Below, in pieces: positions 16,486 through 25,643 of a stretch of 38,649 bases of DNA. The stretch comes from Candidatus Eiseniibacteriota bacterium (GTDB taxonomy: Bacteria; Eisenbacteria; RBG-16-71-46), in contig JANYBS010000007.1 in the NCBI GenBank assembly GCA_025360715.1, forward strand, positions 1 to 38,649, written 5' to 3'. The notes under the pieces are model-generated. The model saw nothing but the letters and a program-made list of their open reading frames with translations, was not told where the DNA came from and did not search any database. Made by a program: the position numbers and the translations under genes. Within the stretch, counting starts at the first letter, position 1. The number at the start of each line of letters is the position of its first letter.

Positions 16486-19400
16486 ATGAAACGCCCTCGA
16501 TCCTGCTGCTCTCCGATCATGGCGTGCGCACTCGCGCTGGCGTGCCTCGTGCTCGCGGTGACCACGGCGTGCGCCGATGTCAGCGGGATCCGCCTTCACC
16601 AGATCGCGTGGAGTTGCCGCAGCGGCGATGCGAATACCGCGTTCCTCGAGTTCGAGGCGGCCGCGCCTGGCCAGAGCCGCGACGGCACATTGAATCTCGA
16701 GATCGTGAATGCGCTCGGTATGGTGGCCGCCGACATACCGATCGACTTCGGCTCGCACACCGGCGAGCCGTGGCCCGCCGGCACGACATGGCTGCTCGGC
16801 GGGTCCGCGTTCGCCGCGAAAGCAGGGATCGCGGCTGACGGGCCGCTGCCGAACACACTGCAACGCCAAGCCGGCTCCGTCACACTTTACGTCTACGACT
16901 CGACCGGTACGCGGCTCGACCTGGATCGCCTCGAGTGGGGATCGGGCAGTGGGCTCGTGCGCGCGCCCTACGCGGGACAAAGCCTCGTCCGTGTGGACTC
17001 GGCGACCTATACGCTCCAGCGCGCGCCCAACCCGACTTCGAGTTCCGGAGCGACCGCTGGTGGCGGCTGCTATGGCTATGTGCCCGACTGGAATCTCGGG
17101 CTCGACCAATTGTTCCTGGCATGCGGCAGCGGACAGAAGGGTGCACGCTACATCTCGGTCGCGGCGAGATCGGCTACGACGCTCGACCCGAACGTGCAGT
17201 TGCGCCTGTGGGACTTCCGTGGCAATTCCCTCAGCAGGCTCTCGAATCTCTTCGGCGCCAAGGCCGGCACCACGGTCGCCGCAGGAACGAGATTCCTGCT
17301 CGGCTCTACCGGCTTCCAGAGTGCGACCGGCATGGCGGTCGACCGCACGCTCACACCTCTGCCGGATTCTCTCGGTGGTACCATCACGTTGGTCGGACTC
17401 AACGCCGCGGGTGACAGCGCCACGGTCCTGGACGCGATCGTGTACGGCCTCGCCGGCGCCGCGACCGTCACGACGCCATCTCCCGGGCTGGCCGTGCAAC
17501 ACCAGCCGGACGGGTCCAGCACCACGAATGCGCCGGCCACGCCGCGCAATCTCGCCGGCGCCGTCGGTACCGGCAGCTGCCTGCAGCCGAACGCGAACGG
17601 CCTGCTCGTGCGGATCGGCGAAGTGGGATTCGGCTGCCGCATGGGAACGCCGGGACTCGCGTTCATCGAGTTGCTCTCGCGCGCGGACCAGCCCTACGAC
17701 ACGCGGATCGGGTTGCGCGCCTACAACGCGAGTGGCGCCCTACTGTTCGACATGCCGGCCGTCCTCGCGAATCGCACCGGCACGTTCACGGCCGCGAAGC
17801 GGTACCTGCTGGGCTCGAGCGTCTTTGCGACTCTCACGGGCACGAGCCCCGATGGCGTGCTCGCGGCGGCGCTCGATACCACCGGTGGCGTGCTCCAGCT
17901 CTACGCGTCGGGGTCCGTCCTCCACGAGTTCCGCTACGGCGCAGTACCCGGGGGTCTCGCGCTGCAGCCGCCAGGGGGGAGTTGGGAACTCGACGCGAAT
18001 GATGTCTTCCAACCGCGCGCCGCGGCCACTCCCACGAACAGCAGCGGTGTGTCGGCAAGGGCGACGCCCTGCTACACGGGCACTCCCACCGTGACGCTTG
18101 GTATCCAGGAGTTCGCGAAGAGCTGCTACTACGGCACCCCGGCGACTTCCTACATCGAACTGAGCGGAAGCGGCTTCCTCGATGCGGGCTTCTCTCTCGA
18201 AGTGACCGCAGCCGACGGCCATCTGCTCTACTCGCTCCCACAGTTCACCGCCCCCCTCTACGGCACGTTCCTTTCGAACGGTGGGCACGTACTTCTCGGC
18301 GGGCCGCGCTTCGCGAGCATCGTCGGGCTCACGCCCGATGTCGTGCTTCCGGCCGATCCCGACAGCATGGGAGGCCGAATCCGGCTCGTGCGCACCGATC
18401 CGGTGACGCAGGCGATCACGGTGCCGTCCGAACTCGTCTACGGAAGCGCGGGAGGGCCACTGCCACCGCCCGGCGGCTGTCTGCGATTGCAGAATGGCGC
18501 GGGCCCCTTGGGCAGCCCAGGGTTTGTCGCGGTGAGCACACCTGCGCCGACGAATCGTTTCGGCGTCCTCTCCAATTCGAGTGCGTGCTACCCCTATCGG
18601 CCAAGCACAGCCGTGCGCATCCGCGAGTTCGCCACACGGTGCCGGGACGCGTCGCTGTCGGCGTCCTTCATCTCCCTGGAGTTCACCGCGGACCAGTTGC
18701 TCGATCCCGCGATCGGACTGCGGATCACAGACCATTCGGGCAAGGTACTCACGACGGTCGAGCCGCTCTACGGGCCCGATGTGATACGGCGAGTCTCGAG
18801 TGGCCAGTCGTTCTTGCTGTCGAACGCCGGCGCGTCGACGATCGGCGTGGCTTCCGACATCACACTACCTGTTGCCCTCGATCCGCTCGGCGGCACGCTA
18901 ACGCTCTACGTGCATCCGGTGACATCGGCTTCGAGCACCGACTTCGCAAGCACCGCGTATGCGCCGAACACGCTGATCCCCGCCCCGGATCCCGGAGGCA
19001 GTCTCGCACTCGTGGGAGGCATCGGTGCGCTTCGTGACGTGCCGACGCCGAGCAACCTCGCGGGCGAGACGCCCGGTAGCACCTGCTACGGCGTGCCTGA
19101 TGCGCACGTCTTGCTCTCCGAAGCGGGTTTCGCGTGCGCGGGCGCCACAAGTGGCGGCTACGTCGTGATCGCCACGACGCGTTCAGGCGCCGCGATCGAC
19201 GACCGCATCGGCCTGCGTCTGCGTGATGCCCATGGCGCACTGCTCGTCGACGTGCCGCACGTCCTGCACGCGCTGCTGGGACGAAGCTTCAGCAGTTCGG
19301 GACGCGTGCTGCTCGCGACCACGGGATTCTCGTCGACGAACGGCGTTACGCCCGACGTGTACTTGCCGGTGACGCCAACGACGGACGGCGGCACGATCAC

Positions 19401-22400
19401 GCTCTATCAGCGCGACCCCGTGACTGGCGCTGAGACACGCATTCACGAGCTTGTGTATGGCAGCGCCCCTGGCGGCACACCCGCACCGCCGCCCGGCGGC
19501 GCACTTCTCGCTGCGCCGGATCTGGCATTCCATGCGGTGGACACGCCAACACCCTCGGGCCTTTCGAGCGTGATCGCACAGGGCGCCTGCTTCGGCTATC
19601 AACCACCGCTCGGCCTCGGAATGCACCTCGTGGGCCTCGCTTGCCGCGATGGCTCGCCGGCGTCGTACCTCGAACTGCGTGCAAGGTCGGCGGTATTCGC
19701 CGACACGTTGGTCGGCCTGCGTATTCGAGATGCACATGGCGCATTACTCTCGGAGCTGCGTGACCCATTCGGCGCCGCGGCATGGCAGTCCTTCGCGCCA
19801 GGCCATTCGTGGCTCCTCGCCACACCTGAGGGCGCCACAGCACTTGGGATCCTGGCCGATGCGACTCTGCCTGCGGCGCTCGACACCACGGGCGGCAGCA
19901 TCGCGTTGTTCGTGCATCGCGGCGACGGCAGCGAGACCGCGCTCGACTCCCTGTCGTGGGGCGCCGCGACGACGCTCGGCCGCGTCACGCCCGGAGCGGC
20001 GATCCGGGACGGTCGCTTCACAGTCGCCCTGCCCGATGTGCATGACTCGGCAGGCGCACTCGCGACGTCGCCGTGCATCGGAACACCGACGGTGCGATTG
20101 CATCTCGCCCAGCTCGGGTTTGGCTGCGCCTCCACCGTGACTCGCACGGCCGGGCAGTTCGTCGAGGTGGCGAACGACGATCCGCGCGCCACGCTGCCCT
20201 ATGGCGTCGACTTCACGAGCGGTGACGAGCGGTCTCGCACGCCGATCTTCCGGAATCGTGAGGGCTCGGCTTGGAGCGTCGGCGGACGGTGGCTCGTGGC
20301 CGATGCCGCCTTCTCCACCGTCGAAGCCGGACTCGCGATCGATGACGCGTTCGTGCAGCCGCTCGGGAACATCAGCCCGGCCGAGGTGTTGCGGCTCGAG
20401 CAGACGATCGCACCTCGCTATGCACCGGTCGTGATCGACGAATGGGTGCTTGCTTGCAACGGTTCGTGCAACGGCGCCGGCTATGGCAAATCGCTTGTGC
20501 GTGGAGCCGATGGCGTTTTTGTCGCCGACGCTATTCCGACGATTCGCAACTTCGCTGGAGACTCCCGCGCGGACACCGCTTGTTATAGCGAGGGCGCAGA
20601 CCCGCTCGCGACGCGCTTGCTGGGCTTCTCGCCGGGATGCGCGATCGCTCAAGAGGGATCGAGCTTCGTCGAGCTCTACACCTCGAACGGCCTGCCCGAT
20701 GCGACACTTCGGTTACAGATCCGTGACCATGCGGGCGCGCAGACCGCTGATGTCGGCGGACTCTTCACCGGGCATGAACACGACAACCTCACCGTCGGTC
20801 ACGCGTGGCTCATCGGCACCACGGGCTTCTCGCTGGCCGCGGCGTATGCCGCCGATGTGGAACTACCGATCTCGATCGACCCTGTGGGCGGCCGGGTCAC
20901 GCTCTACCATCCCGCGACCGCGCTGCACGGAACCACGATCGCCTCCGATGTCGCGTGGGGCCCGGGAACATCGCTGCCTGCGCTTCCATGGATGAGCGGT
21001 ATCGTCCCCGGCGTCGGCCTCTCCTACACCTTCGCGCCGAACGCCACGCCGTCGAACTACTCAGGCTCCTCGCTGGTGAGTTGCTGGGGCGATGGAACAG
21101 GCACGCACGCTCCCTACGTCAGCGACCTTGCGCCCACGTGCATGAACGGCGATCCGGGCGTGCGAACGATCGACATGTTCGAGGAGCACGGTCAGTACTG
21201 CATCAATGGTGGCGATTGGTACAACTGCTGGCCAATCGAGTATCCGCCCTCGACGACAGGCCGGCTCGTGTCGCGCGATGTGAGCGGCGCACCTATGGAC
21301 TCCGTCGAGTGGCATTACGGTGAAGCCGGGGGCCTCGAGGGCTTCAGCGGATACTATTTCTTCGGCTCACCACTCGCCGAGGCGCTGCTGCATACGTCGA
21401 CGTTCCTTCCCGCGCCGCGCATCGATCCGCGCGGAGGCCGGATCGAATACAGCACGCTCGATTCGCGGAATCGCGCACTGGGTGTGATCCGGTATCATGA
21501 CGTCGATCCCATGAACTCGATCGCGCCTGCACTTCCGAACGCACAACGCAGCAATATCATCCTAGCGAAATCCTGCCCCCCGTGCGGGCTGACGGATCTT
21601 TGGACCGGTATCCAGCGCGAGTCGCGGACGGTGTATGCCGCGCTCGTCGACACGGCATACGAATCCGATGGCGTGACGCTACACGTGCACGCCGACGCCG
21701 CGAGCGGCATCTTCGCGCTTCAGGCCGCCGACGCCGCGCGCGCGCCTTCGCGGATGATCCAGAGCGACGAGTTCACGCTCCACGGCACGCCGTCCGGCGT
21801 GGAGGTCCCCATCGTCGTGACGCTCGTCGTGCACGCGGCTTTCGGTGGCACCGGCACAACCCCCGCGTACGCGCCGCGGGCGATGCTCGACGTCGCCGGA
21901 TCCGGCGGCTGCACGTTGTGGCATGGCTATCCGGGTATCTCCGGGCGGCCGCTCGACGTCTTCGACACCTTGCGCGTCGCCGTGCGAGCCGTCGCGGACG
22001 TGCCGTTCCGGGTCACGACCCGCCTGAGCTTGGGCGAACCGCGGAACTCGGCGCCGGGATCCTTCGACACGCAGCTCTCATTCGCGAACGTGCCCGCGGG
22101 CGGCGCACTCACAAACTGCCGCGGCTACGGTTCACAGGTCGTGCCGACCGCAATCGCACCACAAAGCGCGAACGCGTTCTCCGACCACGTCGACGTGAGA
22201 TGGGTCGGCGGGCAGGTCGGAACGATGTACACGATCGAGCGAAGCGAGGATGAGGGACCCTGGACCACGCTCTCGACCGCTGTAAGCGACCACAACGGCA
22301 CGATCATACTGCGCGATACGAATGTGCATGCCGGTCGCGACTATGGCTATCGGTTGCGCGCGGGCGACCTCCTGCCCGCGACCGAAACGCACACCCGAAT

Positions 22401-22677
22401 ACCTCTCGCACCCCGCTTCGCACTGAGCTTGGACGGCGCGCAGCCGGTGCGTGACGCGCTCGCCGTTCGCTGCAGCGTACCGGGCGGGCGCCCCGCCGCA
22501 TTGTCGTTGTTCGACGTCGCTGGCCGCAGGCTGGGCGAATGGAGCATCGTGCCGCAGGATGGTGTCGAGCAGCGTCGCATACTGCTCGACGGCTCGGCGC
22601 TGCGCTCCGGTTTGTACCTTGTGCGTCTGCGCCAGGGCGACCGGACGATCCACATGCGGGCGCTCGTGGTGCGGTGA
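16486..22677 (+). CDS. Giant secreted protein: ten ~168-residue repeats, FN3-like domain, FlgD-like C-terminal domain
   Basis: The protein is 2063 residues. A signal peptide (MKRPRSCCSPIMACALALAC to TTACA) precedes ten units between about residues 31 and 1708. Each unit runs: short strand ending in Cys (WSCRSG, FGCRMG, LACRDG), an acidic ExxxR or IEL strand, GLRIRDAHGALL-like strand, LLGxxxF strand, DxxLPxxxDxxGGxIxLY strands, PPGGxL, PTPxxxSG, and a closing Cys (CYG, CFG). About 1710-1880 is a beta-rich region of unclear type. About 1885-1970 is FN3-like (VRWVGG, YTIERSE, YGYRLRAG). About 1977-2063 is the sorting domain (ALSLFDVAGRRL, GLYLVRLRQG, ALVVR). The repeat outline recalls lamin-tail-like domains (uncertain). 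The frame is open to 16312, but ATG 16486 gives the signal peptide and has GGAG upstream. Confidence 0.88.
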   Translation: MKRPRSCCSPIMACALALACLVLAVTTACADVSGIRLHQIAWSCRSGDANTAFLEFEAAAPGQSRDGTLNLEIVNALGMVAADIPIDFGSHTGEPWPAGTTWLLGGSAFAAKAGIAADGPLPNTLQRQAGSVTLYVYDSTGTRLDLDRLEWGSGSGLVRAPYAGQSLVRVDSATYTLQRAPNPTSSSGATAGGGCYGYVPDWNLGLDQLFLACGSGQKGARYISVAARSATTLDPNVQLRLWDFRGNSLSRLSNLFGAKAGTTVAAGTRFLLGSTGFQSATGMAVDRTLTPLPDSLGGTITLVGLNAAGDSATVLDAIVYGLAGAATVTTPSPGLAVQHQPDGSSTTNAPATPRNLAGAVGTGSCLQPNANGLLVRIGEVGFGCRMGTPGLAFIELLSRADQPYDTRIGLRAYNASGALLFDMPAVLANRTGTFTAAKRYLLGSSVFATLTGTSPDGVLAAALDTTGGVLQLYASGSVLHEFRYGAVPGGLALQPPGGSWELDANDVFQPRAAATPTNSSGVSARATPCYTGTPTVTLGIQEFAKSCYYGTPATSYIELSGSGFLDAGFSLEVTAADGHLLYSLPQFTAPLYGTFLSNGGHVLLGGPRFASIVGLTPDVVLPADPDSMGGRIRLVRTDPVTQAITVPSELVYGSAGGPLPPPGGCLRLQNGAGPLGSPGFVAVSTPAPTNRFGVLSNSSACYPYRPSTAVRIREFATRCRDASLSASFISLEFTADQLLDPAIGLRITDHSGKVLTTVEPLYGPDVIRRVSSGQSFLLSNAGASTIGVASDITLPVALDPLGGTLTLYVHPVTSASSTDFASTAYAPNTLIPAPDPGGSLALVGGIGALRDVPTPSNLAGETPGSTCYGVPDAHVLLSEAGFACAGATSGGYVVIATTRSGAAIDDRIGLRLRDAHGALLVDVPHVLHALLGRSFSSSGRVLLATTGFSSTNGVTPDVYLPVTPTTDGGTITLYQRDPVTGAETRIHELVYGSAPGGTPAPPPGGALLAAPDLAFHAVDTPTPSGLSSVIAQGACFGYQPPLGLGMHLVGLACRDGSPASYLELRARSAVFADTLVGLRIRDAHGALLSELRDPFGAAAWQSFAPGHSWLLATPEGATALGILADATLPAALDTTGGSIALFVHRGDGSETALDSLSWGAATTLGRVTPGAAIRDGRFTVALPDVHDSAGALATSPCIGTPTVRLHLAQLGFGCASTVTRTAGQFVEVANDDPRATLPYGVDFTSGDERSRTPIFRNREGSAWSVGGRWLVADAAFSTVEAGLAIDDAFVQPLGNISPAEVLRLEQTIAPRYAPVVIDEWVLACNGSCNGAGYGKSLVRGADGVFVADAIPTIRNFAGDSRADTACYSEGADPLATRLLGFSPGCAIAQEGSSFVELYTSNGLPDATLRLQIRDHAGAQTADVGGLFTGHEHDNLTVGHAWLIGTTGFSLAAAYAADVELPISIDPVGGRVTLYHPATALHGTTIASDVAWGPGTSLPALPWMSGIVPGVGLSYTFAPNATPSNYSGSSLVSCWGDGTGTHAPYVSDLAPTCMNGDPGVRTIDMFEEHGQYCINGGDWYNCWPIEYPPSTTGRLVSRDVSGAPMDSVEWHYGEAGGLEGFSGYYFFGSPLAEALLHTSTFLPAPRIDPRGGRIEYSTLDSRNRALGVIRYHDVDPMNSIAPALPNAQRSNIILAKSCPPCGLTDLWTGIQRESRTVYAALVDTAYESDGVTLHVHADAASGIFALQAADAARAPSRMIQSDEFTLHGTPSGVEVPIVVTLVVHAAFGGTGTTPAYAPRAMLDVAGSGGCTLWHGYPGISGRPLDVFDTLRVAVRAVADVPFRVTTRLSLGEPRNSAPGSFDTQLSFANVPAGGALTNCRGYGSQVVPTAIAPQSANAFSDHVDVRWVGGQVGTMYTIERSEDEGPWTTLSTAVSDHNGTIILRDTNVHAGRDYGYRLRAGDLLPATETHTRIPLAPRFALSLDGAQPVRDALAVRCSVPGGRPAALSLFDVAGRRLGEWSIVPQDGVEQRRILLDGSALRSGLYLVRLRQGDRTIHMRALVVR
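16576..21609 (+). repeat. Ten tandem protein-coding units of about 504 bases
   Basis: Units begin near 16576, 17077, 17599, 18083, 18607, 19102, 19610, 20089, 20602 and 21109, so the mean period is about 504 bases. They are conserved in protein pattern but diverged in DNA, so this is an old expansion rather than recent slippage. Units 1-7 are the most alike; 8 and 10 are the most diverged. At each junction two Cys are separated by 16-18 residues (for example Cys195/Cys213, Cys365/Cys384, Cys529/Cys547). Confidence 0.75.
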
Positions 22678-22681
22678 TCGG

Positions 22682-22710
22682 GAGCGTCGCGGCCTCCGGC
22701 TGCGACGCTC
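22682..22710 (+). terminator. Hairpin after the giant gene
   Basis: Perfect 9-bp stem GAGCGTCGC/GCGACGCTC with an 11-base loop, starting 5 bases after the stop. No T-run follows, so intrinsic termination is uncertain. Confidence 0.5.
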
Positions 22711-22730
22711 TGGCCCGCGCCCCCACCCGC

Positions 22731-22759
22731 TTTCCACGCGGGTGCGCGTGGCTTATCCT
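22731..22759 (+). promoter_or_regulatory. Promoter of the M24 peptidase-hflX-mqnD operon
   Basis: TTTCCA (22731-22736), 17 bases, TATCCT (22754-22759), about 85 bases before ATG 22845. Confidence 0.5.
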
Positions 22760-22844
22760 CTGTGGTCCGGCCCCGTGTCTGCGGGCTCCGGCCGCGCGTT
22801 CTGATGACTGCGCCTCCCCTGCCTGACGCTGGAAGGACCCCCGC

Positions 22845-24071
22845 ATGCGATCCGATCTCGACCGCCTCATGCAGCAGCGTGGTCTCGCCGGCTTGGTGGT
22901 CTTCGCGCACGACCGCTACAGCCCGGCGTTCTACTACTGCACCGGGCAGAAGATCCATCACGGCATCTACCTGCGCAGCGCGGACGGCCGCGCGCATCTG
23001 GTGGTGGATCCCATGGAGCGCGACCAAGCGGCCGCCGCGGGCTGCGAGTGGTCCACCTACGCGCAGCATGGTTTCCTGGCCATGATCAAGAGCGCCGAAT
23101 CGCAGACCGTCGCGAACGCCAAGCTCATCGCGAAGCTCCTGGGCGAGATGCAACTCACTGGCCGCATCGCGTTCGCAGGCGAGACGTCGCTGGGCTATGC
23201 GCACGCCATGCTCTCGGCGCTCACGGCCGAAGCGCCGGGCGTGGTCGTCGACGGCTCGCAGCCCGACGTGATCGGCATCGCGCGCGAGACCAAGGAAGAA
23301 TGGGAACTCGATCACATTCGCCAGTGCTCGCGCGCGGCGGTCGCCGCGATGACGAACGTGCGCGCTTATCTGGGCTCGCTCACGCGCGCCGGCAGCGAGT
23401 TCCGCGATCCTTCTGGCGCTGTGGCCAAACTGGGCCACGTGCGCAGCACGCTGCACCGGACCTTTGCCGAACACCGCGTGGCCGAGGCCGGCGGTGACAG
23501 CATCGTCTCGCAGGGCCGCGATGCCGGCGTGCCGCACAACCGCGGCAACGATGACGAGCCGGTGCGCGAAGGCGCGAGCATCATCATCGACATCTTCCCT
23601 GGCGAGGCCGGCGGTGGCTACCACACCGACATGACTCGCACGTTCGTGGTCGGTAAGGCGAGCGATGCGGTGAAGGAGATCTACGCGCACACCGAGCAGG
23701 CGTTCGACGCCGCCATGAAGGCGGCCAAGGGCGGCGTACTCTGCCGCACACTTCAGGACATCACCTGCGACGTGTACGAGAAGTTGGGGCACGCCACGCT
23801 GCGCGTGAACGAGAGCGCACAGGAAGGCTACGTGCACAGCCTGGGCCATGGTGTGGGCCTGGCGGTGCACGAAGGCCCGCGGCTCGGCGGCAACGAACTC
23901 AACACGGCGGTGCTCTCTCCCGGTCACGTGGTGAGCATCGAGCCGGGTCTGTATTACCCGTCGCGCGGGATGGGCTGCCGCATCGAGGATCTGGTTGCCG
24001 TCCGCGCCGATGGCAGCATCGAGAACCTGACACCTGCGCCTTACTCACTGGAAGTGGAGCCCAAAGCTTGA
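22845..24071 (+). CDS. M24 metallopeptidase (Xaa-Pro aminopeptidase family)
   Basis: This 408-residue protein has an N-terminal creatinase/prolidase-like domain (about 1-155) and a C-terminal pita-bread domain. The five metal ligands of M24 enzymes are visible: Asp249 (IIIDIFP), Asp262 (HTDMTRTF), His335 (LGHGVGLAVHEGP), Glu366 (SIEPGLYY) and Glu381 (RIEDL). It probably removes N-terminal residues before proline, in the cytosol since no signal peptide is seen. GGAAGGA 7 bases before the ATG supports the start. It overlaps hflX by 4 bases (TTGA) and is the first gene of a four-gene operon. Xaa-Pro dipeptidase activity is an alternative. Confidence 0.92.
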   Translation: MRSDLDRLMQQRGLAGLVVFAHDRYSPAFYYCTGQKIHHGIYLRSADGRAHLVVDPMERDQAAAAGCEWSTYAQHGFLAMIKSAESQTVANAKLIAKLLGEMQLTGRIAFAGETSLGYAHAMLSALTAEAPGVVVDGSQPDVIGIARETKEEWELDHIRQCSRAAVAAMTNVRAYLGSLTRAGSEFRDPSGAVAKLGHVRSTLHRTFAEHRVAEAGGDSIVSQGRDAGVPHNRGNDDEPVREGASIIIDIFPGEAGGGYHTDMTRTFVVGKASDAVKEIYAHTEQAFDAAMKAAKGGVLCRTLQDITCDVYEKLGHATLRVNESAQEGYVHSLGHGVGLAVHEGPRLGGNELNTAVLSPGHVVSIEPGLYYPSRGMGCRIEDLVAVRADGSIENLTPAPYSLEVEPKA

Positions 24072-25216
24072 AAGCAGCGCCGTTCGATGTCCCGCGTCCG
24101 CCGCGCAACGAGAATTGCGTGATCGTCGGCCACGCTGGCCGCGAGAAGGAATATCTGGATCGCTCCATGGACGAACTCGCGCTGCTCGCGGACACCGCGG
24201 GCGCCAAAGTCGTCGAACGCGTCGTGCAGCGCCGCGGCTCGATCCATCCCGCGACGTTCCTGGGCAAAGGCAAGGTCGAAGAGCTCAAGCAGATCCTGAG
24301 CGATCGCGATGCCGAGGTCTGCATCTTCGATGATGACTTGTCCCCCGCGCAGGTGCGCAACCTGGAAAAGCTGCTCGAGCGCAAGGTGATCGACCGCTCC
24401 GAGCTGATCCTGGACATCTTTGCAAAACGCGCGCGGACCCGAGAGTCGCGACTCCAAGTCGAACTCGCGCAGCTGGAATACACGCTGCCGCGTCTGACCG
24501 GCATGTGGAAACACCTCGAACGCCAGGCCGGCGGTATCGGCACGCGCGGCCCGGGCGAGACGCAGCTCGAGACCGACAAGCGCTTGGTGCGCGAACGCAT
24601 CGCGCGGCTCAAGGAGGCACTCAAGAGCGTCGAGCGCGAGCGCGAGACCCAGCGCGACCGGCGCCGGCGCGAGTACCGCGCAGCGCTCGTGGGCTATACG
24701 AACGCCGGCAAGAGCACGCTCTTCAATGCGCTGGCCAAAGCTGACGTCTTCGTGGAGAACCGGCTGTTCGCCACACTCGATTCGACCACGCGGCAGATGG
24801 TGAGCGCGATGCGCGAGATGGTATTGCTCACCGACACCGTCGGCTTCATCCGCAAGCTGCCGCACCATCTTGTGGCGTCGTTCCACAGCACGCTGGTCGA
24901 GGCCATCGAGGCCGACGTGCTGCTGCACGTGACCGACGCGAGCGACCCCGATCGCGCGCGGCATATCCGCGCAGTCGATGATGTGCTCGACAAGATCCTC
25001 ACCGAACCACGGCCGCCGCGGCTCATGGTGTTCAACAAGGCCGACCGCTTGGACGAGGACGCGATCGCCGCGCTGCGCGCCGAGTTCGAGGGCTGCATCG
25101 TGGTCTCGGCCGTGAGCGGCGAGGGCGTGGCCGAGCTGCGCCAGATGCTTTACGCGAACTCGGCCCTGAACGCCGCGAGCAAGCGTGGCGTCACCGCGCG
25201 GCCCGAGGCCATCTGA
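24068..25216 (+). CDS. hflX: GTPase HflX, ribosome-associated
   Basis: This 382-residue GTPase has the HflX N-terminal domain (FLGKGKVEEL, about 64-73; DDLSPAQVRNLE, 89-100), the GIGTRGPGETQLETD linker (156-170), G1 GYTNAGKS (209-216), G3 DTVG (256-259) and G4 NKAD (323-326). HflX binds the 50S subunit and splits stalled or heat-stressed ribosomes (family knowledge). The start is TTG at 24068, giving a 4-base TTGA overlap with the M24 stop. The C-terminus is short after G5, as in many bacteria. The stop shares one base with the next start (TGATG). Confidence 0.96.
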   Translation: MKAAPFDVPRPPRNENCVIVGHAGREKEYLDRSMDELALLADTAGAKVVERVVQRRGSIHPATFLGKGKVEELKQILSDRDAEVCIFDDDLSPAQVRNLEKLLERKVIDRSELILDIFAKRARTRESRLQVELAQLEYTLPRLTGMWKHLERQAGGIGTRGPGETQLETDKRLVRERIARLKEALKSVERERETQRDRRRREYRAALVGYTNAGKSTLFNALAKADVFVENRLFATLDSTTRQMVSAMREMVLLTDTVGFIRKLPHHLVASFHSTLVEAIEADVLLHVTDASDPDRARHIRAVDDVLDKILTEPRPPRLMVFNKADRLDEDAIAALRAEFEGCIVVSAVSGEGVAELRQMLYANSALNAASKRGVTARPEAI

Positions 25217-25635
25217 TGGAACTGCGCTTCGAGATCGTGACTGCGGCTCCCGTGGGGCGCGTCTTCAAGGCCGTCACCGAAGCCGAGCATCTGGTGCGCT
25301 GGTTCTGCGACACCGCCGAGAGCGAGGCCGAGCAGGGCGGGCGGCTGCGGCTGCGGTGGAACCGCCCCGGCTCCGAACATCATCCCTATGAGGCGCGCTG
25401 GGTGGCGTTCGCACAGAACCAGAAGGCGGCTTTCCGCGGAGGCCACGCCGGTTACCCGCACGGCGACGCGGGCTTGATCGAGTTCACGCTCACCGCCGAC
25501 GGCTTCGAAAGCACCTTGGCTGTCCGGCATGCGATTCCGGACGGAGATGAGTACATTCCCATCATCAAGGCCTTCACCGAAGCATGGCCGCGCGCGCTCA
25601 AGCGCTTGGCCGACTACCTGACCCCGACCTCGTGA
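25216..25635 (+). CDS. SRPBCC / AHSA1-like START-fold protein
   Basis: This 139-residue protein has the Bet v1-like/AHSA1 pattern: FEIVTAAPVGRVFKAVTEAEHLVRWFCD at the N-terminus, central strands (YEARWVAF, IEFTLTADGFESTLAVRH) and a long C-terminal helix (AFTEAWPRALKRLADYL). Such proteins bind hydrophobic ligands in a cavity, or act as Hsp90-activator homologues. No ligand can be inferred. Its start overlaps the hflX stop (TGATG), so translation is coupled. It is 8 bases from mqnD. A link to lipophilic quinone precursors is attractive given the neighbour, but it is speculation. Confidence 0.82.
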   Translation: MELRFEIVTAAPVGRVFKAVTEAEHLVRWFCDTAESEAEQGGRLRLRWNRPGSEHHPYEARWVAFAQNQKAAFRGGHAGYPHGDAGLIEFTLTADGFESTLAVRHAIPDGDEYIPIIKAFTEAWPRALKRLADYLTPTS

Positions 25636-25643
25636 GATTCCAT

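Noticed and set aside
22347-23927. 526-residue minus-strand frame across the giant gene's end and the M24 peptidase
   Set aside because: It spans two clear plus-strand genes and the terminator/promoter between them, and has shadow-type composition.
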